The position numbers and the translations under genes were made by a program. Shown here in pieces: positions 6,510 to 13,143 of a stretch of DNA of 15,005 nt (its first letter is position 1; every line of letters begins with the position of its first letter). This stretch comes from DATKWV01 sp035529405. GTDB taxonomy: Bacteria > Planctomycetota > Phycisphaerae > Sedimentisphaerales > Anaerobacaceae. Location of the stretch: the NCBI GenBank assembly GCA_035529405.1, contig DATKWV010000174.1, positions 1-15,005 on the forward strand. Direction: 5' to 3'. The notes below the pieces were generated by a model. It had not been told where the DNA came from and did not search any database. It saw only the letters and a program-made list of their open reading frames with translations.

Positions 6510-7292
6510 TTACAGGCCCCTGGGTATGATATAAATCTCAACGCGCCGGTTCTTCGGGTTGCCTTTGCTGTCGGGTTTATTGGGTTCGACAGGCCTGTAT
6601 TCGCCAAAACCCCGTATGCTCAGTCTCGCCGGCGATATGTTGCCGGCTGTCATCAGGTTCAATACCGATATTGCCCTGTGGGCTGAGAGGTGCCAGTTTG
6701 TGGGGTGTTTTGCGAGTGTCTGGGGCCGGGCAATCCGTACATCGTCGGTATGGCCGGCAATTACAATGTCGAATTCGCGCGCCTGCTCGGAATTCAGTAT
6801 TCCGCACAACGATTTGATTGCTTCCTGCGCAGACGGTACGACCGCGTCGGAGCCAGCCTCAAAAAGCAAATCGCTCTTGAATCTTACTATGCCGTGGTCG
6901 GAATCGTAGTTGACCATAGGCTTATCCTGGGCGAAATCCTCGAGCATGGCGCTTAGTTCCACAGGAAGCGCCGCGCCGCCCAGCAGAAGCTGCTGCTGCA
7001 TGGCGGTTATCAGGGCGGTTTTTTTCTGCTTATCTTCGGTAAGGGCTGCGATTTTCTGCTGCAGGGCGTTTGTCTCGGCGCCCGAACGTTCGCCGGCGGT
7101 CTGCAGTTTTCTGCTTACCTGCTGAAGCTCGAGAGTGCCGGCCTGAAGCTGACTCTCAAGGTCGGCTATGCGTTTTTGCTGTTTGTCATTCTGGATTTTA
7201 ACGTCGCCGTACTGCTGCTCACCGACACAGCCGGTCACAAGCAAATAAAAAGCACATAAAACAAACAACGCGGAAACTTTGGCGGTTTGCAT
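6510..7292 (-). CDS. OmpA/MotB-domain lipoprotein with coiled coil
   Basis: The 260-residue precursor has a hydrophobic signal (about 5-20) ending in the lipobox VTGC, with lipidated Cys22. Position +2 is Val rather than Asp, consistent with outer-membrane sorting under the E. coli rule. A heptad-rich coiled coil covers about 33-103. The OmpA-like peptidoglycan-binding domain spans about 135-257. It has FEAGSDAV (144-151), AGHTDD (179-184), LSAHRAISVL (202-211) and a terminal NRRVEIYI (248-255). The Asp of GHTD and the Arg of SAHRA are the usual diaminopimelate ligands. The protein probably tethers the outer membrane to the cell wall, like Pal. It lacks a transmembrane helix of the MotB type, so a stator role is unlikely. 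AAAGGA sits 7 nt before the ATG. A plausible promoter lies about 100 nt upstream. Confidence 0.9.
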   Translation of the reverse strand: MQTAKVSALFVLCAFYLLVTGCVGEQQYGDVKIQNDKQQKRIADLESQLQAGTLELQQVSRKLQTAGERSGAETNALQQKIAALTEDKQKKTALITAMQQQLLLGGAALPVELSAMLEDFAQDKPMVNYDSDHGIVRFKSDLLFEAGSDAVVPSAQEAIKSLCGILNSEQAREFDIVIAGHTDDVRIARPQTLAKHPTNWHLSAHRAISVLNLMTAGNISPARLSIRGFGEYRPVEPNKPDSKGNPKNRRVEIYIIPRGL

Positions 7293-7346
7293 TTTTGTAT
7301 CCTTTCAAAAATATCGCTTTATCAGCATCCTGTAAAACCCTCAAGC

Positions 7347-7360
7347 CCTTTAATTAAAGG
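7347..7360. repeat. Perfect 14-bp palindrome in the lipoprotein gene leader
   Basis: CCTTTAATTAAAGG is a perfect dyad, extended on both sides to AGC/GCT with one unpaired C. It lies between the predicted transcription start (near 7396) and the ATG at 7292. It could be an operator or form a leader hairpin. Confidence 0.45.
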
Positions 7361-7402
7361 CTGTTATGCTCTTTTCTTCGGTGTTTTTTTGTTCAGGGGC
7401 TA

Positions 7403-7431
7403 AATAGAACGTAAATTCGGTTGTCCGTCAA
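7403..7431 (-). promoter_or_regulatory. Predicted promoter of the OmpA-like lipoprotein gene
   Basis: The minus strand has TTGACG (7431-7426), a 17-bp spacer and TCTATT (7408-7403), matching five and four of six consensus bases. Just upstream (7436-7450) is AAATTT-GCG-AAATTT, an AT-rich inverted repeat where an UP element or activator site could lie. The leader would be about 100 nt long. Confidence 0.45.
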
Positions 7432-7542
7432 GGATAAATTTGCGAAATTTGTATTGTTTTAGAACCACCATCTGTATCTTGTTTTCGACAGGTCTTCGGC
7501 GCCGGCCTGCCGGGCGGTGGGGGCTTTGTTAAACGCTTGCTT

Positions 7543-8001
7543 TTAGATTTGCTGGTCCCCAGGTTCAGGGGGTCTGCGTTTTTTCTTGCCCCGCTGCAAA
7601 CTCATCGTCAATTCACCCAGCCCAAGTAAAACTCCAATGGTCATAACACAGGATACAAGGGCCAAAAGGTAAAAATGCGCGCCGCACGCCATACCGATAC
7701 TGGATACGACCCAGATTGTGGCGGCGGTGGTTAAGCCGTGGACGCCGCCGCGGTCCTGGATAATGGCACCGGCGCCCAAAAAACCCACGCCGGTAACGAC
7801 CTGGGCGGCTATGCGTGTAAGTGAATCGGCGTGGCCGGCAGCCATTTTTCCGGAAATAATGGTAAATACAGCAGCGCCTACGCAGATTAAGACGTTGGTT
7901 CTCAGGCCGGCAGCCTTGCCGTTGAACTCACGCTCGGCGCCTATGGCTGCGCCGAATACAACGGCCAAAACTACCGCATATACTTCGGCCAAGCTAATCA
8001 T
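7543..8001 (-). CDS. MgtC/SapB-family membrane protein
   Basis: The product is 152 residues with four or five hydrophobic segments. It carries the MgtC N-terminal domain signatures: GAEREFNGKAAGLRTN (21-36), QVVTGVGFLGAGAI (67-80) and GLTTAATIWV (89-98). A basic, Pro-rich tail follows from about 137. MgtC proteins are inner-membrane proteins linked to growth in low magnesium and to modulation of the F-type ATPase. The short form here lacks the C-terminal ACT-like domain of Salmonella MgtC and is closer to SapB/YhiD-like proteins, whose function is poorly defined. The ATG is preceded by GGAAAGGTG about 6 nt upstream. It starts 53 bp after the stop of the acyltransferase-like gene on the same strand and is probably the last gene of the aro operon. 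Confidence 0.9.
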   Translation of the reverse strand: MISLAEVYAVVLAVVFGAAIGAEREFNGKAAGLRTNVLICVGAAVFTIISGKMAAGHADSLTRIAAQVVTGVGFLGAGAIIQDRGGVHGLTTAATIWVVSSIGMACGAHFYLLALVSCVMTIGVLLGLGELTMSLQRGKKKRRPPEPGDQQI

Positions 8002-8054
8002 AACCGCACCTTTCCATTAATTTGACATTGTTACAAACCTGATTGGGGATCGAA

Positions 8055-9167
8055 TCAAATCTTTATAAAAGATTTGCTGCGGTACATCCAGTATAAAATC
8101 AGCCAAACAACCGCAAAACCAGCCGTTGCCGAGACAAAATCATTCCATGGTCCTGACGATTCAGCTAACCCGCCGACGAAGATATTACCGATGGTGCGAA
8201 AGTCAAACAGGCGGGTGGCCATATACACGGCGATAGCATTTGTGCCGATGACCACAAAACCAAAGGCCCATTTGTGCAGGCGCCATACGTCTATGACAAG
8301 GTAAAAGCCGGCCAATAACAGAAAGCATATTCCGCCGGAAAACAACACAAAGCTGCTGGTCCACAGATGCTTTATAATCGGAAAAGTAAAATTCCACAGC
8401 AGACCCAGTACCAGAGTTGCAAAGCCGGCTGCTGCAAGGTACGCAACTTTGGCAGACGGCGTTTTTTGCGACCGCAGCAGGCTGCCGGCCATTGTCCCGA
8501 GCATCACCGTACAGGCAAATGTAATACTGCTGAGAATCCACGTGTAATGAGTTCCGTCCTGGAAGCGGCCTAAAATTAGCCTGTCGATATAAATGGCCAG
8601 ATTTCCGTCGGGTGTCAGCACACCGGCAGGCGAGCCCGGAACCGGTACCAAAACCATCACGGCCCAAAACAACAGCAGCAGTACTGCAGTAGTTATTATC
8701 CGGGCGGCGATGTTCATATTCAATATTATAATCGAGGCGATAAGGTAACCGGCGGCTATGGCCTGAAGCGTATTGCAGTAGATGTGCAGTTTTGACAAAT
8801 CGTATTCCAAAAGATGTCCCTGTGCTGTCATTCCGAGAAAAAACAGAATCACGAATCTTTTGATTATATGAAAATACAGTTGTTTTTTGCTGTCGCCCCG
8901 CAGGAGACGTTTATGGAACGAAAAGGGCATCGCCACGCCCACTATAAAAAGAAACAGCGGCATAATCAAATCCCAGAAGTGAAAACCTCGCCATGGGGCG
9001 TGTGTTGTCTGGAGCAGGAGGCTGTTTAAGAAACGGTTGTCGGCTGCTTTTATAAAACCTGTGATTATTTCGTAGCCGCCGATAATCAAAAACATGTCAA
9101 ATCCGCGAAGCGCATCTATTGAAAGGATTCTTTCGTGTGGGGCAACTGCGTGCTCATCCTTAATCAT
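8055..9167 (-). CDS. HGSNAT/DUF5009-like membrane acyltransferase
   Basis: The product is 370 residues with about ten hydrophobic segments. RILSIDALRGFDMFLI (13-28) is the opening signature shared by the DUF5009 and heparan-alpha-glucosaminide N-acetyltransferase-like families (acyltransferase-3/YeiB relatives). THAPWRGFHFWDLIMPLFLF (55-74) matches the conserved H-W-G-DLI-P-F block, in which the His (H56 here) is the likely acetyl-relay residue. These proteins are thought to move acetyl groups from cytoplasmic acetyl-CoA across the membrane to an external amino or hydroxyl group on a glycan. In bacteria the substrates are mostly unknown. The ATG has AAGGG 8 nt upstream. It follows aroB' by 50 bp and precedes mgtC by 53 bp, which suggests one transcript although no shared pathway is obvious. 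Confidence 0.85.
   Translation of the reverse strand: MIKDEHAVAPHERILSIDALRGFDMFLIIGGYEIITGFIKAADNRFLNSLLLQTTHAPWRGFHFWDLIMPLFLFIVGVAMPFSFHKRLLRGDSKKQLYFHIIKRFVILFFLGMTAQGHLLEYDLSKLHIYCNTLQAIAAGYLIASIIILNMNIAARIITTAVLLLLFWAVMVLVPVPGSPAGVLTPDGNLAIYIDRLILGRFQDGTHYTWILSSITFACTVMLGTMAGSLLRSQKTPSAKVAYLAAAGFATLVLGLLWNFTFPIIKHLWTSSFVLFSGGICFLLLAGFYLVIDVWRLHKWAFGFVVIGTNAIAVYMATRLFDFRTIGNIFVGGLAESSGPWNDFVSATAGFAVVWLILYWMYRSKSFIKI
8056..8076. repeat. Perfect hairpin over the last codons of the acyltransferase gene
   Basis: Arms CAAATCTTT and AAAGATTTG (9 bp) surround ATA, covering the final seven codons. The stem is AT-rich and no T tract follows on the minus strand, so it is not a standard terminator. 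It could protect an upstream mRNA 3' end or be incidental. Confidence 0.35.
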
Positions 9168-9217
9168 TCAGAAGCCCTTATCGAGTCTAAAGTGTTTTTG
9201 TAATACCGCCGCCGGAG

Positions 9218-10213
9218 CTACCTTTCGATGAGAGTCTCATCGACCTTCATTCCGAAATGTCTGCCGGCTTTTTCCACGTGGGCCAGGACCTTGTCGCCGG
9301 GCTTCAGCGTGGTAATTGAAACAGGTTTGCCGTCGGCTGTGACAAGGCGTACAGTCTCGGCATTCTGCATAACAAGACTTATCGGCATACCGTCGGCCTC
9401 GGCCTCGATAAGCATCATTGGTCTTTTCTCAATTTTGTTTCTGCCCAGATAGGCGGTCTGGGTTTTGCCTGTATTGTCAACCAGCAGCACCTGGTCGCCG
9501 GCCTTCAGGTCGGCCAGGTATTTTGTTTTACCGCCCTCGACCAGGGTGTAAGCATGCACGGCGCCGGCATTGACCCTGAAGGGACGGGCGGCAACATAAG
9601 GATTTTCAACCGATTCGGAGTGCACTAAGAAGAATCCGGAAGCGGTGTTGCCCACCAGCATGCCTTCGCCGAGTGTCATCTGTGTGCAGGTATCCAGACA
9701 GGCACGGTCACCCATACCCAGCTGCTTTGCAGCGGTTATGGCGGCAGTTACGAGGGTGATTTTTTCGGTTATGCCGCGAACGATTTCAGCGGTTTTCTTT
9801 ATCTGGTTTATGTCAGCGGTTTCTAACACAACGCCGTCAACACCCTTTTCGAGAATCTCAACCATCAGCTTTGCCTGTTCGCTGTTTTCAACCTCGACCA
9901 TGATGTTTTTGCCTCGCCGGGCCAAAAGATTTTCAATAGGGATAATTGTCCAGTCGAGCATCCGGAGAACAACAATTCTGTTTTCGGGTACGGCGGCGGC
10001 CTTGTCTTCGTCTGCCTTGTTTTTTATGTCGATAAACTCAACGTCAATTCCGGGCCTGATGTCGCCGTTTTTTTCAACTGTTTTGATTTTACCCAGTTCC
10101 CGAACATCGGCGCTTTTACCGTCCGGCACAATCACCGCATCAGCACCGCTTTCCAGGGCGCAAATTACGGCGTCCTTATTATATTCAACGCAATCCAGCC
10201 AGAATTTTTTCAT
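9218..10213 (-). CDS. aroB': 3-Dehydroquinate synthase II (archaeal AroB' type)
   Basis: This enzyme converts 2-amino-3,7-dideoxy-D-threo-hept-6-ulosonate (ADH) to 3-dehydroquinate by NAD-dependent oxidative deamination and cyclisation. It is the second step of the DAHP-independent shikimate route first worked out in Methanocaldococcus. The 331-residue protein is collinear with that family. It starts MKKFWLDCVEYNKDAV and has the diagnostic central block GDRACLDTCTQM, then LGEGMLVGNTASGFFLVHSE and YVAARPFRVNAGAVHAY (about residues 170-227). A beta-rich C-terminal half follows, with DLKAGDQVLLVD and TLKPGDKVLAH repeats. It is unrelated to classical AroB. The stop of aroA' lies 28 bp upstream. 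The ribosome binding site AAGGGA can pair with a CCCTT just upstream. The first three genes of the likely operon are aroA', aroB' and the acyltransferase gene. Confidence 0.95.
   Translation of the reverse strand: MKKFWLDCVEYNKDAVICALESGADAVIVPDGKSADVRELGKIKTVEKNGDIRPGIDVEFIDIKNKADEDKAAAVPENRIVVLRMLDWTIIPIENLLARRGKNIMVEVENSEQAKLMVEILEKGVDGVVLETADINQIKKTAEIVRGITEKITLVTAAITAAKQLGMGDRACLDTCTQMTLGEGMLVGNTASGFFLVHSESVENPYVAARPFRVNAGAVHAYTLVEGGKTKYLADLKAGDQVLLVDNTGKTQTAYLGRNKIEKRPMMLIEAEADGMPISLVMQNAETVRLVTADGKPVSITTLKPGDKVLAHVEKAGRHFGMKVDETLIER
9225..9243. repeat. Perfect hairpin at the 3' end of aroB'
   Basis: TCGATGAG and CTCATCGA (8-bp arms) surround AGT and cover the last codons of aroB'. No T tract follows on the minus strand, so termination is unlikely. 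A role in segmental mRNA stability within the operon is possible but unsupported. Confidence 0.3.
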
Positions 10214-10223
10214 TATTTATGTT

Positions 10224-10236
10224 CCCTTAAAAAGGG
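10224..10236 (-). promoter_or_regulatory. Hairpin that can mask the aroB' ribosome binding site
   Basis: On the minus strand CCCTT (10236-10232) can pair with AAGGG (10228-10224) around TTT. AAGGGA is the only plausible Shine-Dalgarno sequence for aroB' (9 nt before the ATG). The hairpin lies between the aroA' stop and the aroB' start, so terminating ribosomes could open it and couple translation. Confidence 0.45.
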
Positions 10237-10241
10237 ATGTA

Positions 10242-11036
10242 TCAGTTTTTGAGCATTTGCATTGCATCATCGACGCTGCAGCGGCCATGCACCATTTTGC
10301 ACAAAGCAGCAACCATTTTTTCGGGGTTTTTGTGCTGGAAGGCGTTTCGGCCTATGGACAGTCCCCGGGCACCGGCCTCGAGAGCGCCATCGACCATTTT
10401 GAAGATGTCTTCGTCGCTGCCCATTTTCTCTCCGCCCGCTATAACAACCGGCACCGGACAGCCGTTAACGACCTGCCGGAAGCTGTCGACGCTGCCGGTG
10501 TAAACTACCTTTACAATGTCGGCACCGAGTTCTGCACCGACCCTGGCGGCGTGCTTGACGTTGGCTGCGTCATATTCGTTTTTGATTTTTGGCCCACGGG
10601 TGTACATCATCGCAACAAGCGGCATCTGCCATTCGAGGCAGCGCTTGCTTATGTAGCCCAGTTGACAGAGCATTTCCTTGTCCGTTTCGGCGCCGAGATT
10701 TATATGCACCGATACGGCATCGGCACCGAGCTTTATTGCCTCCTCCACGGTACAGACCAGTTTTTTGGCATTCGGGTCGGGGCTAAGCGAGGTTCCGCCG
10801 GAAAGATGGACAATCAGGCCCACGTCTCTGCCGGTGCCGCGATGGCCGGCCGTAATCATTCCCTTGTGCATAAGGATTGCATTTGCACCGCCTGCGACGA
10901 CCTTGCTTACAGTTGTGCGCATATCAGCCAGGCCGTCTATGGGGCCGACAGTGACGCCGTGGTCCATCGGCACAATCACGGTTTTGCCGGAGTTACGGTC
11001 TATAATTCGCTCAAGCCTTATTGTTTTGCCAATCAT
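10242..11036 (-). CDS. aroA': 2-Amino-3,7-dideoxy-D-threo-hept-6-ulosonate (ADH) synthase, AroA' type
   Basis: The enzyme is a class I aldolase (DhnA-like TIM barrel). In archaea it joins L-aspartate semialdehyde with 6-deoxy-5-ketofructose 1-phosphate to give ADH, replacing DAHP synthase. The 264-residue protein has VPMDHGVTVGP (22-32, Asp25), MMYTRGP (143-149, Tyr145) and IVKVVYTG (174-181, Schiff-base Lys176). As I recall, the active-site residues of M. jannaschii MJ0400 are Asp33, Tyr153 and Lys184, a constant offset of eight that supports the assignment. GGEKMGSDEDIF and GLSIGRNAFQ form the phosphate-binding end of the barrel. I chose ATG 11036 because a strong GGAGG lies 7 nt upstream; the open frame extends to 11096 without one. 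Some homologues in this family act instead in 3-amino-4-hydroxybenzoate synthesis, but the adjacent aroB' argues for the shikimate route. Confidence 0.93.
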   Translation of the reverse strand: MIGKTIRLERIIDRNSGKTVIVPMDHGVTVGPIDGLADMRTTVSKVVAGGANAILMHKGMITAGHRGTGRDVGLIVHLSGGTSLSPDPNAKKLVCTVEEAIKLGADAVSVHINLGAETDKEMLCQLGYISKRCLEWQMPLVAMMYTRGPKIKNEYDAANVKHAARVGAELGADIVKVVYTGSVDSFRQVVNGCPVPVVIAGGEKMGSDEDIFKMVDGALEAGARGLSIGRNAFQHKNPEKMVAALCKMVHGRCSVDDAMQMLKN

Positions 11037-11068
11037 TGAAAAGCCTCCAATTTTAATTTTGTTTGTAA

Positions 11069-11096
11069 AATCTACACAATGCAGGCCAAAACGCAA
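11069..11096 (-). promoter_or_regulatory. Possible promoter of the aroA' operon
   Basis: The minus strand has TTGCGT (11096-11091), a 16-bp spacer and TAGATT (11074-11069). The -35 is weak and the -10 moderate (four of six). The start near 11062 would leave a leader of about 26 nt with GGAGG at 11048-11044. The T7 tract of the hairpin just upstream abuts the -35. Confidence 0.35.
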
Positions 11097-11097
11097 G

Positions 11098-11116
11098 AAA
11101 AAAAGCCCGGCCGGGC
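11098..11116 (-). terminator. GC-rich hairpin plus T7 facing aroA' (attenuator or insulator candidate)
   Basis: On the minus strand the 12-bp self-complementary GCCCGGCCGGGC (11116-11105) is followed at once by seven T (11104-11098). The usable stem is GCCC/GGGC with a GGCC tetraloop, short but entirely G-C. It sits 61 bp upstream of the aroA' start with no minus-strand gene before it. It could therefore stop transcripts that begin farther upstream, or block antisense transcription from the aroDE side. Confidence 0.4.
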
Positions 11117-11145
11117 CGGCGGCGGCAGTTTAGAATGCAAAGACG

Positions 11146-11159
11146 GGTAGAATTCTACC
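11146..11159. promoter_or_regulatory. Perfect palindrome in the aroA'/aroDE divergent region
   Basis: GGTAGAATTCTACC is a perfect 14-bp dyad near the middle of the spacer between the divergent aroA' and aroDE genes. The position suits an operator controlling one or both transcripts. As RNA it would form only a 5-bp stem with an AATT loop. No known regulator consensus is recognised. Confidence 0.4.
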
Positions 11160-11271
11160 GGTTATGCGGCCTTTGGGCAAGTTAAGCGGACCAGGGTCGA
11201 AAGACGGCAGGCAGCGAAGTTTTTGATTTTTGGTTTCTCAATCCGCAGTTTTTTTTATATTCTACAAAGCT

Positions 11272-12864
11272 ATGACTTATTTAGCTGTTCCCATAGCAGG
11301 GCGTGATTTGAAACAGGCGGTGCCGCAGATACGGTCAGCCGCCCACGCCGGTGCCCAGATGCTGGAGCTGCGAACCGATTATCTCGAAGACCTCAATACA
11401 TCGGTTGTTAAAGAGTTAATCGCCGCAGCCGGAAGCGAAACCGAACGGTCTTTGCCCATAATCGTAACCTGCAGGGCCAAAGAACAGGGCGGGCGCTTTG
11501 AGTATCCCGACGACCTGAGAATCAGCATTCTTACGCAGGCACTGAAAGCAGGCGCCGAATTCATCGACTTCGAATATGAAAAACTGCTTACGGCAGCCAA
11601 CCTGCACAAGATAAAACAAGCTCTGTCACAAACACGGGCGGGGCGTTTAATTATATCTGCCCACGATTTCGATAAAAAATTCGATAATATTAAAAAATTA
11701 TACCGCGATATTTCAGACCTGTTGCCCAGCGCAATACCCAAACTTGTTTATACGGCCGGGCACATCAACGACTGTTTCGAGGCGTTTGATTTGCTGAATG
11801 AAACCAGGGGTGAAAAAATTGTTTTCTGTATGGGCCAGGCCGGGCTTGTCAGCAGAATCATAGCAAAAAAGCTGGGCAGCCTGCTTACTTTCGCCTGCCT
11901 GAACGAGCAAAGCGCAACCGCACCGGGACAGGTGACAATCGAGCAATTCAGGAAGCTGTACAGGTATGATTTCATAAATGCCGATACGGAATTTCTGGGT
12001 GTAATCGGCTCACCCATCGCTCATTCGCTAAGCCCCGCCGTACATAATGTATGTTTGGATGAAATCGCAGCCAACAAGGTGTACCTGCCGCTCCTTGTCG
12101 AAGGTGGAAAAACAGAATTTGACACTTTTATGGATAACGTTACCGCCAGGCAGTGGCTGGGCTTTACAGGTTTTAGTGTTACCATCCCGCACAAGGAAAG
12201 CGCGCTTGCCTATGTGCGGGACAGGGGCGGCTTTGTCGAGCCTTTGGCGGAAAAGATTGGGGCCGTGAACACGCTGGTTATCGGTGCCGACGACAAGGTC
12301 AGAGCTTACAATACCGATTACGCCGGTGCGCTTGATTCGATAACTTCAAAGATGGGTATTACCAGGGGCGATTTGAACGGTATGCCGGCGGCTGTGGTCG
12401 GGGCGGGAGGCGCCGCAAGGGCGCTCGTTGCCGGCCTGGCTGATGCTGGTGCAAAGGTGCGAATTTACAACCGGACGGTCGAGAGGGCCGAAAAGCTTGC
12501 AGCAGAATTTGGCTGTGATTTTGCGCCTTTGGCGCAGTTAAATCGGGTAAAAGCGAAACTGCTTATAAACTGCACCAGTGTCGGTATGTATCCCGAAACC
12601 AACGTAACGCCTGTGCCCAAAGAATTCCTGAACGGGCAGATGTTTGTTTTTGATACTGTTTATAACCCGGTAGAGACGCTTTTATTAAAGCAGGCAAAGC
12701 AGGCAGGCGCAGAGACAATTGACGGGCTGGAGATGTTTGTCAACCAGGCCCTGGCGCAGTTCAAGCTGTTTACCGGCCGGGATGCCGACAGTGAAGTTAT
12801 GCGACAAATCGCGGCAGTGGCACTAAAGGCTGCGGTCGCAGAAACAGGGTGCGACCAGGCATAA
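11272..12864 (+). CDS. aroDE: Bifunctional 3-dehydroquinate dehydratase / shikimate dehydrogenase
   Basis: This 530-residue fusion carries out two successive steps, 3-dehydroquinate to 3-dehydroshikimate and then to shikimate with NADPH. Residues 1-235 are a type I AroD domain: MLELRTDYLED (30-40), ISAHDF with catalytic His131, and KLVYTA with Schiff-base Lys157. Residues 240-522 are an AroE domain. It has GVIGSPIAHSLSPAVHN (243-259, substrate Ser residues), VTIPHK with Lys308, and NTDYAG with Asp349. The nucleotide-binding part has VVGAGGAARAL (375-385) and YNRTVERA (399-406), then INCTSVGM and the closing GLEMFVNQA. The same domain order occurs in plants and several planctomycetes and chlamydiae. 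I chose ATG 11272 since homology begins at once; the ribosome binding site is weak. An in-frame start at 11230 would add 14 unconserved residues. It is divergent from aroA'. Confidence 0.96.
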   Translation: MTYLAVPIAGRDLKQAVPQIRSAAHAGAQMLELRTDYLEDLNTSVVKELIAAAGSETERSLPIIVTCRAKEQGGRFEYPDDLRISILTQALKAGAEFIDFEYEKLLTAANLHKIKQALSQTRAGRLIISAHDFDKKFDNIKKLYRDISDLLPSAIPKLVYTAGHINDCFEAFDLLNETRGEKIVFCMGQAGLVSRIIAKKLGSLLTFACLNEQSATAPGQVTIEQFRKLYRYDFINADTEFLGVIGSPIAHSLSPAVHNVCLDEIAANKVYLPLLVEGGKTEFDTFMDNVTARQWLGFTGFSVTIPHKESALAYVRDRGGFVEPLAEKIGAVNTLVIGADDKVRAYNTDYAGALDSITSKMGITRGDLNGMPAAVVGAGGAARALVAGLADAGAKVRIYNRTVERAEKLAAEFGCDFAPLAQLNRVKAKLLINCTSVGMYPETNVTPVPKEFLNGQMFVFDTVYNPVETLLLKQAKQAGAETIDGLEMFVNQALAQFKLFTGRDADSEVMRQIAAVALKAAVAETGCDQA

Positions 12865-13143
12865 TAAGACATCGGCTTGGGATGATTTAGTCGTTGCCGG
12901 ATGGCGGTAGTTGCTGGTATATTAAAACTGTAGAAAAGCAGGGGCTTGGATATGGACGTTCGATGGTTGAAGGCGCAGTTATAGCTGCGGTACGACTGTA
13001 TCTTGCTGGGCTGCCGGCCCTGGGTATTCATGCCAGCAGCGCCGACCTGTTCTCGATATTGCCCAACGTGAAGGTGTTATCATAGACGCGTAAGCCAATT
13101 TGATGACAGTAAGAATAGAGATAGTATTTTAGGGAGATATCAG
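12865..13143. other. Intergenic region without a recognised gene
   Basis: The region has no convincing coding sequence. The longest frame, 63 codons from a TTG at 12894, has no ribosome binding site. Small inverted repeats are visible: CGCAG/CTGCG at 12974-12989, and TGCTGG/CCAGCA between about 13003 and 13038. Neither is followed by a T tract. A promoter for the gene at 13144 is not clearly identifiable. Confidence 0.4.

Noticed and set aside
9645..11039. 464-codon open frame on the plus strand antisense to aroB' and aroA'
   Set aside because: It lies wholly opposite two genes with intact, collinear enzyme families. Its translation is Ser/Ile/Pro-rich with no recognisable domain, so it is a codon-bias shadow.
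12894..13085. 63-codon frame starting with TTG between aroDE and the next gene
   Set aside because: It has no ribosome binding site and no recognisable sequence features, and the region contains unrelated inverted repeats.
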